DNA from: UBA4781 sp963674975
GTDB lineage: Bacteria; Chloroflexota; Anaerolineae; Anaerolineales; Anaerolineaceae
Reading direction: 5' to 3'
NCBI GenBank assembly: GCA_963674975.1
Contig: OY771913.1
Span: 1,736,001 to 1,800,000 of the forward strand
DNA: 64,000 bases
Positions 1 to 8,612 of the stretch are shown in pieces (the stretch's first letter is position 1; every line of letters begins with the position of its first letter). The notes beneath the pieces were generated by a model. The model saw only the letters and a list, made by a program, of their open reading frames with translations. It was not told where the DNA came from and did no database searches. The position numbers and the translations under genes are program-made.

Positions 1-749
1 TTCACGGGCAGTTCCATCTGAAAAATATTCAACATTTTCTTTGTGCGCGGGTGAATTGGGAAAAGGATCGTTTCTGGAATTTCCTTCAGTCCCATAACGA
101 TCTCGTTTAATTTTTCACGGGAATCAACATTTCCCTGACGATGCAGGGTAAGTAGAAGGAATCGCTTTTCCTTGAGTTTAAACTCTTTTAAAAGGGATTC
201 TTTATCGTTCAATTTGCTTTTATAGAATTCCAGCGCATCTGCCATCACATCTCCGCTCAAGAAAACACCATTCGTGATACCTTCTTTTTGGAGATTTTCT
301 TGTGAGGTTTTTGTGGGGCAAAATAGAAGATCTGATACATGATCCGTGACGATCCTGTTGATCTCCTCGGGCATTTTACGATTAAATGAGCGTAAACCGG
401 CTTCAATATGAACCAGAGGAATATCCATTTTAGATGCAACCATTGCGCCAGCCAGAGTGCTGTTTGTATCCCCGTAAACGACAACACAGTCGGGATCGTT
501 CTTCTGAATATAAGTCTCTATTCCAATCATCATGCGTGCAGTTTGTTCTGCAGGCGAGGCGCTTCCTATTCCAAGGTTGATATCAGGTTCGCGCATACCC
601 AGATCGATGAGTAAAGAATCAGAAAGGTTGAAGTTGTAATGCTGCCCGGTATGTAAAAAAAGCTGCTCGCATTTTCCCTTCCAGGCTTTTGCAAGCATCG
701 CTGTTTTCACGAATTGAGGTCGTGCGCCAAAAATGTGAAGAATGATCAT
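1..749 (-). CDS. wecB: UDP-N-acetylglucosamine 2-epimerase (non-hydrolysing), partial
   Basis: The gene reads from an ATG at 747-749 off the left edge of the window, so about 249 N-terminal residues are visible and the C-terminal third is missing. The family interconverts UDP-GlcNAc and UDP-ManNAc in the cytoplasm for surface polysaccharide synthesis. Family motifs seen in order are GARPQFVK near residue 8, HTGQHYN near 37, a YGDTNS loop, HIEAGLRSF and PEEINRIVTDH. An upstream in-frame TGA fixes the start. The gene points away from the regulator that follows it and has no partner in view, so the polysaccharide cannot be named. Confidence 0.93.
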   Translation of the reverse strand, partial: MIILHIFGARPQFVKTAMLAKAWKGKCEQLFLHTGQHYNFNLSDSLLIDLGMREPDINLGIGSASPAEQTARMMIGIETYIQKNDPDCVVVYGDTNSTLAGAMVASKMDIPLVHIEAGLRSFNRKMPEEINRIVTDHVSDLLFCPTKTSQENLQKEGITNGVFLSGDVMADALEFYKSKLNDKESLLKEFKLKEKRFLLLTLHRQGNVDSREKLNEIVMGLKEIPETILFPIHPRTKKMLNIFQMELPV

Positions 750-962
750 GCGTTTATCATCTCAGAAAAAAATATTCCTTTCAACCAATTATACTCAATA
801 CATTTCATTACCCCGTGCTGGAATAGGTGAAGGAATAATTTGATAATAGAGCAGAATTTATTACAATAAAGGGGGATAATTGAATTAAAGAGGGCGTATT
901 AAAAATTAATTACACCAATCGTCCTATGTTCTACATAATTAGTCACTGATACAATAAATATA

Positions 963-3900
963 ATGGCATGGTTTTCACCTATATCGCAGACGAAAATAAT
1001 CGTTCCTCAACGCAGGAAAGAGTTATTGTCACGCCCCAGACTTCTGGCTTTACTTGACGATCTGTTGGATTTTAAATTGATTATCATTGCGGCTCCTGCG
1101 GGCTATGGAAAGACATCGTTGATGATCGATTATGCAACGTCATACGATTGGCCAGTAGCATGGCTGGCACTTGACCCTCTCGATCAAAATCTTACACGCT
1201 TTCTCACTTATTTCATTTCCGCTATTCAACAGTGCTTTCCGACATTCGGGATCAAATCCAGTGAAGTGATGCGTTCTTTAAATGAAGACCAGTTGGATAT
1301 CGATTTTATTATCACCACCATTACCAATGATATTTTCGAGAATATCACCGAACATTTTATTGTGGTTCTTGATGATTATCATCTCGTTAATCAGGGGACT
1401 GAAATTGATGAGTTCTTGAGCGGTTTTCTGCAGAAAGTAAGCGAAAATTTCCATCTGGTGGTCACCTCACGCACACTGCTGACTCTGCCTGATCTTCCGC
1501 TTCTGGTTGCACGTTCACAGGTTGGCGGCTTGAGCCTGGAAGAACTAATTTTCCAGCCGGATGAGATCAAGAAGCTCTTCGAGAAGAACGGCAATATCGA
1601 AATTAGTATGGAAAAGGCGGAAGAATATGCTCAGCAAAGCGAAGGTTGGATCACCGGATTACTGCTGACCGTTCAGATGGGGGGCAAGGGAATTGGCGAT
1701 CAAAACAATATCAGCCGTACTTCTGGTATTGGCTTATATGAATACCTGGCTCAGCAGGTGCTGGATCAACAGAGTGACGAAATCCAGCAGTTCTTGATGT
1801 GGTCATCGCTGTTGGAAGAATTTAACCCAGATATGTGCTCTCAGATCATCGAGAAAGCATTGGGGATTGATTACGACTGGCGGAACCTGATGGAAGACAT
1901 CGTATTCAACAACCTTTTTATTGTGCGTATTGGGGATGAAGGCTTTTGGCTGCGGTACCATCATTTATTCCGTGATTTTCTCCAGCATCGGATGGAAACA
2001 ATGTATCCTGAAGAGACCCGTGCGATTCTGCAGAAACTGGCAGAATATTATTCGAGATCCCAGGATTGGGAGCATGCTTTTGTTATCTACTCGAAACTGG
2101 GTGAGATTGATACGATCGTCCATCTGATCGAGACCATCGGTTCTGAATTCATTTCAAAAGGAAAGATTAAACGCCTTGAGAACTGGTTCACCAATATCCC
2201 TGAAGAAATGATGAGCACCGATCCCAAGCTCCTTTCTATTAAAGCCAGTATCGAGGTAAATAAAGGAAACCTGCCGGTAGGTCTGGAATTGCTGAATACG
2301 GTTATTGATATTCAAAGGAAAAATGATACCGATAAGGCGGTGATCGCGGAAAATCTGGTCAGGCGTTCTACCGCGCTGCGTCTGCTTGGAAAGTATAAGG
2401 AATCTCTAGATGACGCAGAGCAGGCGCTTCAATATTGTGAAGCGTTGAAAAAGACGGAGCCCGTCAGGGCTGAGGCGATGCGTGCGCTGGGCATGAACTA
2501 TTATCAGCAGGGGACCATGGATGAAGCATTGCGATGGATGAAAAAATCGCTGAGTTTGTATCAGGAGTGGAATTTACAGGAAGACAGCGCCAGAATTCAG
2601 GCAGAGCTTGGGATCATCTATGAAACACTTGGTAATTTTGATGAAGCAGAGAAAGCCTATAATCAATCTCTCCATTTCTGGAATCAAATGGGAGATTCCA
2701 TCTGGCAGTCGAATCTCTATAATAATCTGGGCGTTCTACAGCATGCTACCGGAGATTTCGAGAGCAGCTTTTTGAACCTTGAAAAAGCGATGGATTTTGC
2801 AAAAATGAGCGGCAACCGCCGTATGGAAGGCTATTCGCTTGCCAGTATTGGCGATCTTTACAGAAATCTGGATGCTTACCGCGAGTCTCTTGAAGCGTAT
2901 TCCAATGCCATGCGCATCGCGCAGGATATTGAAGATCAATACCTCGTTCTTTATCTTCGCCTGGCTGAAACAAGAATAAAGATCTTGCAGAAACAGTTCA
3001 AGCAGGCTGCGGCGCTTCTGGATCTGGCTGTTAATCAGGCAAAGCGATCCAGTTCTCAGCTAGAATCCGAGCAGTGTAAAGTTGAAAAAGCAATTCTTTC
3101 TTACTCTCTTGGAAATTTCAGCACGGCTTCGGAAATGTTCGCTGAATTGTATGAGTTCTTTAAAAATGTTGGGCAATCAGATGTTCTCTTTACCATTCAG
3201 CTCTATTCAGCAGTAACTTTTGCCAGATTGAAAAAGACAAAAGAAGCCTCGAAAATATTCCGCAGCATAATCAAAGTTTTCTCTCAACCCGCCGTCCATA
3301 CCCAGATCCTTTCCATCTGTTTCGATCTTCGGAGTGATCTACGGTCTATTTCCGGGCAAGAAGGGATCAAAGAAGATGTTACGTTAATTTTGGAACAGAA
3401 TCAAAGCTATCAGAGAAAGATCCAAAATGTTCGCAGAAAAATACGGAAGCATGCTTCTGTTGTGCCCTTTGCCGCGCCCAAGCTGGTCATTCACGGTTTT
3501 GGGAAAACGGAAGTCTATTACAACAATAAACTTCTCACCACGTCAGATTGGATGACGCAGACCTCGCGCGACCTGTTTTTCCTTTTCCTGTCTAATCCGG
3601 AAGGGTTAACAAAAGAAGAGGTCGGCTTGATCTTGTGGCCTGATTCTTCGATGGAGGAATTGAAAAGAAGGTTTAAGAACGCGATCTATCGAATGCGCCG
3701 AGCCATTGGGTCAAATGCGGTGATTTTTAATGATAATTATTACCGCTTCAATAACACATTGGATTTTGAGTATGATGTACTTTCTTTTGAGCAGTATATT
3801 GCCCAGGCTGATGAAGAGAAGGATGCGGCGAAAGCCACCCAGCTGCTGGAATCTGCGGTTGAATTATATAAAGGTCCATTTTTATCTGATGTGGATGCCA

Positions 3901-4211
3901 CCTGGTTTGGGGTTGAAAGACAGCGCTATGCTGAAGTGTATATGAATACCCTGCAGAAGCTATATGCGCATCACTATAATCAAAAGAATTTTGAAAAGGC
4001 GCTGGAAGTAAACAGGAGCATCATTCAGAATGATCCATCGAATGAAGAAGCATACTGCAATGCTATGAATATTTATTACGGGTTAGGTAATACAGCTGCC
4101 ATCATTCGTATTTTTGAGCAGTGTAAGCAGCAGCTGGCGAAAGAATATGGGCTTGAGCCATCTGAAAACACGGTTCGATGTTTTGAATCTCTTGTTCGGT
4201 CGAAATATTAA
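963..4211 (+). CDS. STAND-class transcriptional regulator (MalT-like ATPase, TPR, winged helix + BTAD)
   Basis: This 1082-residue cytoplasmic protein has an N-terminal NTPase of the MalT/STAND type, with a P-loop GYGKT at residues 47-51 and a Walker B ending in DDYH at 137-140. A long TPR-rich helical region follows at about 400-820. The C-terminus has a winged-helix domain at about 860-950, with an LFFLFLSNPEGL...LWPD stretch, and a bacterial transcriptional activator domain (BTAD) at about 970-1080 as in SARP regulators. Such proteins sense a ligand, oligomerise with ATP and activate transcription. It lies directly upstream of, and in line with, the liv-type importer, which is its likely target (inference). 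A TACAAT box at 950-955 ends 7 bases before the ATG and no Shine-Dalgarno is visible, so the mRNA may be leaderless. Confidence 0.9.
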   Translation: MAWFSPISQTKIIVPQRRKELLSRPRLLALLDDLLDFKLIIIAAPAGYGKTSLMIDYATSYDWPVAWLALDPLDQNLTRFLTYFISAIQQCFPTFGIKSSEVMRSLNEDQLDIDFIITTITNDIFENITEHFIVVLDDYHLVNQGTEIDEFLSGFLQKVSENFHLVVTSRTLLTLPDLPLLVARSQVGGLSLEELIFQPDEIKKLFEKNGNIEISMEKAEEYAQQSEGWITGLLLTVQMGGKGIGDQNNISRTSGIGLYEYLAQQVLDQQSDEIQQFLMWSSLLEEFNPDMCSQIIEKALGIDYDWRNLMEDIVFNNLFIVRIGDEGFWLRYHHLFRDFLQHRMETMYPEETRAILQKLAEYYSRSQDWEHAFVIYSKLGEIDTIVHLIETIGSEFISKGKIKRLENWFTNIPEEMMSTDPKLLSIKASIEVNKGNLPVGLELLNTVIDIQRKNDTDKAVIAENLVRRSTALRLLGKYKESLDDAEQALQYCEALKKTEPVRAEAMRALGMNYYQQGTMDEALRWMKKSLSLYQEWNLQEDSARIQAELGIIYETLGNFDEAEKAYNQSLHFWNQMGDSIWQSNLYNNLGVLQHATGDFESSFLNLEKAMDFAKMSGNRRMEGYSLASIGDLYRNLDAYRESLEAYSNAMRIAQDIEDQYLVLYLRLAETRIKILQKQFKQAAALLDLAVNQAKRSSSQLESEQCKVEKAILSYSLGNFSTASEMFAELYEFFKNVGQSDVLFTIQLYSAVTFARLKKTKEASKIFRSIIKVFSQPAVHTQILSICFDLRSDLRSISGQEGIKEDVTLILEQNQSYQRKIQNVRRKIRKHASVVPFAAPKLVIHGFGKTEVYYNNKLLTTSDWMTQTSRDLFFLFLSNPEGLTKEEVGLILWPDSSMEELKRRFKNAIYRMRRAIGSNAVIFNDNYYRFNNTLDFEYDVLSFEQYIAQADEEKDAAKATQLLESAVELYKGPFLSDVDATWFGVERQRYAEVYMNTLQKLYAHHYNQKNFEKALEVNRSIIQNDPSNEEAYCNAMNIYYGLGNTAAIIRIFEQCKQQLAKEYGLEPSENTVRCFESLVRSKY

Positions 4212-4241
4212 TCCCTGATATTGTTTTATTCTATATAATAT

Positions 4242-4259
4242 TGTCATACAAATATGACA
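4242..4259. repeat. Inverted repeat upstream of liv promoter, possible operator
   Basis: TGTCATA, a 4-base CAAA spacer, and TATGACA form a perfect 7-bp inverted repeat. Its right end lies 17 bases upstream of the -35 box of the liv promoter, a usual place for an activator site. It could also be a small hairpin just after the regulator stop codon, but no T-run follows it. Confidence 0.4.
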
Positions 4260-4276
4260 TTAATCATAATGAATGG

Positions 4277-4305
4277 TTGACATTTGTCGTCATTTGTGGG
4301 ATAAT
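4277..4305 (+). promoter_or_regulatory. Sigma-70-type promoter of the liv operon
   Basis: The -35 box TTGACA (4277-4282) is perfect, the spacer is 17 bases and the -10 box GATAAT (4300-4305) matches consensus at 5 of 6. A direct repeat CATTTGT occurs at 4281-4287 and 4291-4297 with a 10-base period, overlapping the -35 and filling the spacer. SARP/BTAD regulators bind short direct repeats in this position, so it may be the site of the upstream STAND regulator (inference). Confidence 0.75.
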
Positions 4306-4425
4306 CGCGCCAATTAATTACAGGGTTCTGAAGCAAGAATTTTCCAACCAGTAGAAGGATATTTTTGTGGAAGAACATATTTTTATATCTGTAATTAAAG
4401 TGCAATACATCATAAAGGAGGTGAT
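4306..4425 (+). promoter_or_regulatory. Structured 5' leader RNA of the liv operon
   Basis: The leader between promoter and first ribosome site contains nested complementary arms: TTAATTACAG (4314-4323) with CTGTAATTAA (4389-4398), a perfect 10-bp pairing, and inside it GTTCT with AGAAC and TTCCA with TGGAA. The fold would present the AAAGGAGGTGAT sequence at 4414-4425 just after its closing stem. No known riboswitch consensus was recognised. Its role is inferred from position and pairing only. Confidence 0.45.
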
Positions 4426-4461
4426 GTGTCACGAAAAAAGAACCTGCTCTTGTGCCCTTAA
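4426..4461 (+). CDS. Possible leader peptide of the liv operon (MSRKKNLLLCP)
   Basis: A 12-base perfect anti-SD match, AAAGGAGGTGAT at 4414-4425, is followed at once by GTG and an 11-codon frame with three consecutive Leu codons (CTG CTC TTG), ending at TAA 4459-4461. Leu-rich leader peptides control branched-chain amino acid genes elsewhere. Against it, the core SD-to-GTG spacing is short (4 bases) and no terminator lies before livK. An overlapping 25-codon frame from ATG 4424 to TAA 4499-4501 would instead couple to the livK start at 4494. Which frame, if any, is used is not settled. Confidence 0.3.
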   Translation: MSRKKNLLLCP

Positions 4462-4493
4462 ATATAAACTTAAATGCCTTTTGGAGGAGAACT

Positions 4494-5726
4494 ATGTCTA
4501 AACGTTATGTTTTTATTTCAGTGTTGACCATCACCACGCTATTATTAGCTGCCTGTGGCAGCAGCGCAGCGGCAGCCGAAGAAGCAGCAGCCCCTGCGGC
4601 TGATGCTGAAGCAGCGGCAGAAGACGAATGGGGTTACATTACCGTTCCTGCCGGTGAAAAGGTCGTCCTTGGTCTTTCTTCTGCGCTTTCTGCCGGTTAT
4701 GCAGCCTATGGGCAGGATATGCTCAACGGCGCAACCGTTGCCGTGCAAGACTTTGGCGATTTGAATGGCTGGGAGATCGAAGTTGAAGGTGGCGATGATC
4801 AATGTGAAGGAGCCCCTGGCGTAACCGTAGCAGAGCAATTTGCTGCGAACCCCTATATGGTTGGTGTTGTTGGTCCTATGTGCTCCGGTACTGCCATTCC
4901 AGCAATGGATATCTATGGCGAACACCATGTAATTATGATCACCCCTTCATCGACAGCAATCCCTGTAACTGCAGCCGGTTATGAAAACGTCTTCCGCATT
5001 GTCGCAAATGATGATCTGCAGGCAGAGGTGGCAGTAGATTACATGTTCAATGAACTCGGTGTCACTACCTTGGGAATCGTCAATGATCAAAGCATTTACG
5101 GTCAGGGTATTGCCGAAGCAGTTCAAACCAAATTCGAAGCTGCTGGCGGTACAGTAACTGGCTTTGAAGGAATCACCCGCGGCGATCAAGATTTCTCTGC
5201 AGTTGTTTCTACCATCCTCGAGGGAGAACCTGAGGCTATTTACTGGGGTGGTATGGATGCAGAAGGTGCTTTGCTGGTCAACCAGCTGCGCGCTGCAGGT
5301 TTTGAAGGTGTGTACTTTGGACCTGATGGAATTAAATCTATTCCTTCCTTTGTAGAAGCTTCTGGTGGCGCAGCCGAAGGTGCATACATGACCTTTGGTG
5401 CAGTTGGTGGTGCAACTGGCTATGAAGAATTCCTTGAGAATTTCAGTGCACAATTTGGCGATCCAATTGCTTACGGTCCCGGCTCTTATGACGCTGCTAT
5501 GATCATCCTGAATGCAGCTAAAGCAGTTGCCACAGTGGATAGTGACGGCAATTTGGTTATCCCAAAGAAAGCCCTCGCAGATATGATTCGTGCAACTCCT
5601 TTCGACGGAATTACCGGTCATCTTGAATTTGATGAAAATGGCGACCTAAAAGTGGTTTCCATTACCGTATTCCAGGCGCAAGGTAACGAACTTGTTCCTA
5701 TGAAAGTGTACGATTTCGGACAATAA
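4494..5726 (+). CDS. livK: ABC importer substrate-binding lipoprotein, branched-chain amino acid type
   Basis: This 410-residue protein begins with a lipoprotein signal peptide. The lipobox LAAC places the lipidated Cys at residue 21, followed by an Ala/Glu-rich linker. The rest matches the type I periplasmic-binding fold of LivJ/LivK (PF13458-type), which captures amino acids or related small molecules outside the membrane. The start is ATG 4494, with GGAGGAG at 4483-4489. An in-frame GTG at 4452 is rejected because it would bury the signal peptide. The gene heads the livK-H-M-G-F operon. The family also carries amides, urea and aromatic acids, so the substrate is uncertain. Confidence 0.93.
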   Translation: MSKRYVFISVLTITTLLLAACGSSAAAAEEAAAPAADAEAAAEDEWGYITVPAGEKVVLGLSSALSAGYAAYGQDMLNGATVAVQDFGDLNGWEIEVEGGDDQCEGAPGVTVAEQFAANPYMVGVVGPMCSGTAIPAMDIYGEHHVIMITPSSTAIPVTAAGYENVFRIVANDDLQAEVAVDYMFNELGVTTLGIVNDQSIYGQGIAEAVQTKFEAAGGTVTGFEGITRGDQDFSAVVSTILEGEPEAIYWGGMDAEGALLVNQLRAAGFEGVYFGPDGIKSIPSFVEASGGAAEGAYMTFGAVGGATGYEEFLENFSAQFGDPIAYGPGSYDAAMIILNAAKAVATVDSDGNLVIPKKALADMIRATPFDGITGHLEFDENGDLKVVSITVFQAQGNELVPMKVYDFGQ

Positions 5727-5731
5727 AAACC

Positions 5732-5757
5732 GTAAGGGGGGAGCAATCCCCCCTTAC
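5732..5757 (+). terminator. Strong hairpin between livK and livH
   Basis: GTAAGGGGGG (5732-5741) pairs perfectly with CCCCCCTTAC (5748-5757) around a 6-base loop, followed by a moderately T-rich stretch. In many importer operons such a hairpin after the binding-protein gene stops part of the transcription or protects the upstream mRNA, giving more binding protein than permease. That role is inferred here. Confidence 0.7.
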
Positions 5758-5783
5758 TGTCTCTTTCTTGCGGAGGGTTCTGT

Positions 5784-6794
5784 ATGCAAAAATTGATCGA
5801 GCAATTAATTAATGGTTTAACCGTAGGCAGTTTCTACGCGTTGATCGCCCTGGGTTACACGATGGTGTATGGTGTGCTTTCCATGATCAACTTTGCCCAC
5901 GGTGATATTTTTATGGTAGGTGCATACTGGGGATGTTTTACTATTTCGAAATTATCAGATATTGGATTGACTGAAAGCAATCCTGCTTTAGCAATTATTA
6001 TCGCTCTTATTGCAGGTGCATTTGGATCTGCGATCACAGGAATCATTGTTGAGAGATTAGCTTATCGACCTTTGCGAAATGCAAGTAGGTTGGCAACATT
6101 AATTAGTGCAATTGGTACATCAATTTTTCTGGAAGAACTTGTTCGATTGGTACCTACATTTGGTTCTTTTATCGCTTCTATTCATTTTGGAGATAAAAAT
6201 CTTTTTCCAGAAAGCTGGAGCACCGCCATTATCGATGCGACGAAAACATTCGGTGGGGCAATGGTGAAAACTTACCCCGGTATTCTGGGAACGGAAGGAA
6301 TTACCGTGGGAGGTATTGTTATTTCCTACAGCCGCATCATGATCATGACAGTAGCTGTAGTGTTCATGGTTCTTCTCTATATGCTTGTTAGACTGACAAA
6401 AACCGGAAAAGCAATGCGTGCTGTTTCGGAAGATCAGGAAACTGCAGCTTTAATGGGAATCAATGTGAACAAGATCATTTCCAATACCTTTTTCATTGGA
6501 TCCGCTCTGGCAGGAGTTGCAGGGGTGATGATGGGGTTGTTCTATCTTCAAATCCGACCGTTGATGGGATTTACTCCGGGAATTAAAGCGTTTACCGCAG
6601 CCGTAGTTGGTGGAATTGGGAATATCCCGGGAGCCATGTTGGGTGGTTATCTGCTGGGATTGATTGAAGTGATCAGCGTTCAATTCTTACCAGCTATATA
6701 TAAAGATATTGTGGCGTTTGTTGTTCTCATCATCATGTTGATCGTGAAACCAACCGGTATTCTTGGCAATAGCGGTGGGAAGAGCAAACTATAG
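5784..6794 (+). CDS. livH: Branched-chain amino acid-type ABC permease LivH
   Basis: This 336-residue integral membrane protein has about eight hydrophobic helices. It starts with the family-typical QLINGLTVGSFYALIALGYT, followed by MVYGVLSMINFAHGD. A GIGNIPGA segment near the C-terminus is the LivH/LivM cytoplasmic coupling region. It forms the translocation channel with LivM. The ATG at 5784 follows GGAGG by a normal spacing. The middle (residues about 125-175) is longer than in E. coli LivH, which is common in this family. Confidence 0.95.
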   Translation: MQKLIEQLINGLTVGSFYALIALGYTMVYGVLSMINFAHGDIFMVGAYWGCFTISKLSDIGLTESNPALAIIIALIAGAFGSAITGIIVERLAYRPLRNASRLATLISAIGTSIFLEELVRLVPTFGSFIASIHFGDKNLFPESWSTAIIDATKTFGGAMVKTYPGILGTEGITVGGIVISYSRIMIMTVAVVFMVLLYMLVRLTKTGKAMRAVSEDQETAALMGINVNKIISNTFFIGSALAGVAGVMMGLFYLQIRPLMGFTPGIKAFTAAVVGGIGNIPGAMLGGYLLGLIEVISVQFLPAIYKDIVAFVVLIIMLIVKPTGILGNSGGKSKL

Positions 6795-6807
6795 GTCAGG
6801 TGTGATT

Positions 6808-7824
6808 ATGAAAAATAAAGCAATGATTTTAGAAAAACTTGACCGAAGCATCCTTAGAAAGATTCTCCCTGCATTAATTTCTATTGTGATCCTTTCTATT
6901 CCATTGTTCACCTTCCCTCAGAAAAATTTGTGGGTTCGAATTATTGGATATGCCGGTCTTTACATCATTCTGGGACTGGGACTGCTGGTCCATGTTGGTC
7001 TGGCGGGCATGTTTGATCTGGGTTTTGCGGCGTTTTATGCTATTGGCGCATACAGCTATGCATTTCTTGCATCCCCGCATTTTGATATCCACATTCCGTT
7101 TTTAATCGCAATATTGATCGCCGGTGGTCTGGCTGCGCTGGTAGGAGTTCTGATCTGTATTCCAGTTCTCAAGCTGCGAGGAGATTATCTTGGTATTGTG
7201 ACGCTGGGTTTTGGGGAGATCGTGCGTATGCTGCTGATGAATCTTTCTGACTTCACCAACGGTTCGCAGGGTATTATGCAGATTGACAAGCCTAATATCT
7301 TTGGATTTGTTTTCAAAGAAAGTGTTTACTTTTACTATCTTATTTTTGGACTTGTGGCAATTTTATTGTTCCTCTTGAACAGGATCATTAATTCAAGAAC
7401 AGGGCGTGCCTGGCTGGCAATGCGTGAAGATGAAGACGTTGCTCAAATGTCTGGTATTGACGTATCGAAATATAAACTCCTGGCATTTGCCATTGGAGCA
7501 TTCATCGGAGGGCTGGGCGGAGCGATCTTTTCATCCTGGCAGGGTTCTATTTTCCCAGATAACTTCAATATGAATGTTTCCATTAATATTCTTTGTATTG
7601 TTATTCTGGGTGGGTTGGGGAACCAATATGGCGTCATTCTTGGTGCTATGGCGCTTATTGCTCTGCCCGATATTTTGCGTGGTCTTTCTGATTATCGAAT
7701 GATCATCTTTGGCTTGCTCCTGATCATTATGATGATATTGAAACCGCAAGGTTTTCTCCCGCGAAAAGCTCCTCAATATGAGAAAAAAGCTTTACCGGAT
7801 AAAGGAAAAGAGGTGCAATCATGA
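6808..7824 (+). CDS. livM: Branched-chain amino acid-type ABC permease LivM
   Basis: This 338-residue membrane permease partners LivH. Hydrophobic helices run through the protein, and the typical segments GLAGMFDLGFAAFYAIGAY and LKLRGDYLGIVTLGFGEI are present, with GGLGNQYGVILGA near the C-terminus. ATG 6808 was chosen because AGGTG lies just upstream; GTG 6802 is possible. The gene begins 13 bases after livH and overlaps livG by ATGA. Confidence 0.94.
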   Translation: MKNKAMILEKLDRSILRKILPALISIVILSIPLFTFPQKNLWVRIIGYAGLYIILGLGLLVHVGLAGMFDLGFAAFYAIGAYSYAFLASPHFDIHIPFLIAILIAGGLAALVGVLICIPVLKLRGDYLGIVTLGFGEIVRMLLMNLSDFTNGSQGIMQIDKPNIFGFVFKESVYFYYLIFGLVAILLFLLNRIINSRTGRAWLAMREDEDVAQMSGIDVSKYKLLAFAIGAFIGGLGGAIFSSWQGSIFPDNFNMNVSINILCIVILGGLGNQYGVILGAMALIALPDILRGLSDYRMIIFGLLLIIMMILKPQGFLPRKAPQYEKKALPDKGKEVQS

Positions 7825-8597
7825 ATATCATATCTTCAACGAATGTAACCAAACGATTTGGAGGTCTTGAAGCCATTCACAACCTGGATGTTGAGATTAA
7901 GCAGGCTTCTATTTCCAGCGTGATCGGTCCTAATGGGGCGGGAAAGACAACCTTCTTTAACTGCATTACCGGATACTATAAACCAGAATTTGGCACCATC
8001 CAATTCCTTGAAAAAGAAATAACCGGTCTTCCACCACACAAAATCGCGGAAGAAGGAATTTCACGAACATACCAGAATATTCGACTTTTCAAAAGCTTAA
8101 CAGCAATCGAAAACATTTTGGCTGGTGAACATATCCGGCTGTTCTGCTCTGTCGGCGACTCACTAATTTCTTCAAAACGCTATCGAATGGAAGAAATGGA
8201 ATCCATCGATAAGGCGAAGAAAATCCTGAACTTTGTTGGTTTGAGTGGGTGGGGAGATCAACTTGCCTGCAACCTCTCATACGGCGCCCAACGAAAACTG
8301 GAGATCGCCAGGGCAATTGCCAATAATCCGAAAGTTCTCCTGCTGGATGAACCCACTGCTGGAATGAACCCCTCTGAGACAAAGGAAATGATCAAGCTTA
8401 TCCGCCGTTTACGAGATGAACTGGATATCACCATTATCTTGATCGAGCATGATATTAAATTGGTCATGCAGATCAGTGAAAAGATCATTGTTCTTGATTT
8501 TGGAGCAAAAATTGCTGAAGGGCGACCTTCTGAGATCCAGAATGATCCCACCGTTATCGAAGCATACCTTGGGAAGAAAAATGACCTCTATCAATAG
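7821..8597 (+). CDS. livG: ABC transporter ATP-binding protein LivG
   Basis: This 258-residue ATPase energises the importer. It has Walker A GPNGAGKT at residues 36-43, a Q-loop region (RTYQNIRLF), the signature LSYGAQRKLEIARA and Walker B VLLLDEPTAGMNP, the last segment being typical of LivG. Its ATG overlaps the livM stop codon by four bases, indicating translational coupling. Confidence 0.95.
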   Translation: MNIISSTNVTKRFGGLEAIHNLDVEIKQASISSVIGPNGAGKTTFFNCITGYYKPEFGTIQFLEKEITGLPPHKIAEEGISRTYQNIRLFKSLTAIENILAGEHIRLFCSVGDSLISSKRYRMEEMESIDKAKKILNFVGLSGWGDQLACNLSYGAQRKLEIARAIANNPKVLLLDEPTAGMNPSETKEMIKLIRRLRDELDITIILIEHDIKLVMQISEKIIVLDFGAKIAEGRPSEIQNDPTVIEAYLGKKNDLYQ

Positions 8598-8612
8598 GAA
8601 AGGGCACTTTCT

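Noticed and set aside
4452..4493. Longer livK start at GTG 4452
   Set aside because: It would place 14 residues before the signal peptide, and GGAGGAG points to ATG 4494.
4947..5621. 224-residue minus-strand open frame inside livK
   Set aside because: It is antisense to a clear gene, without family likeness or a ribosome site.
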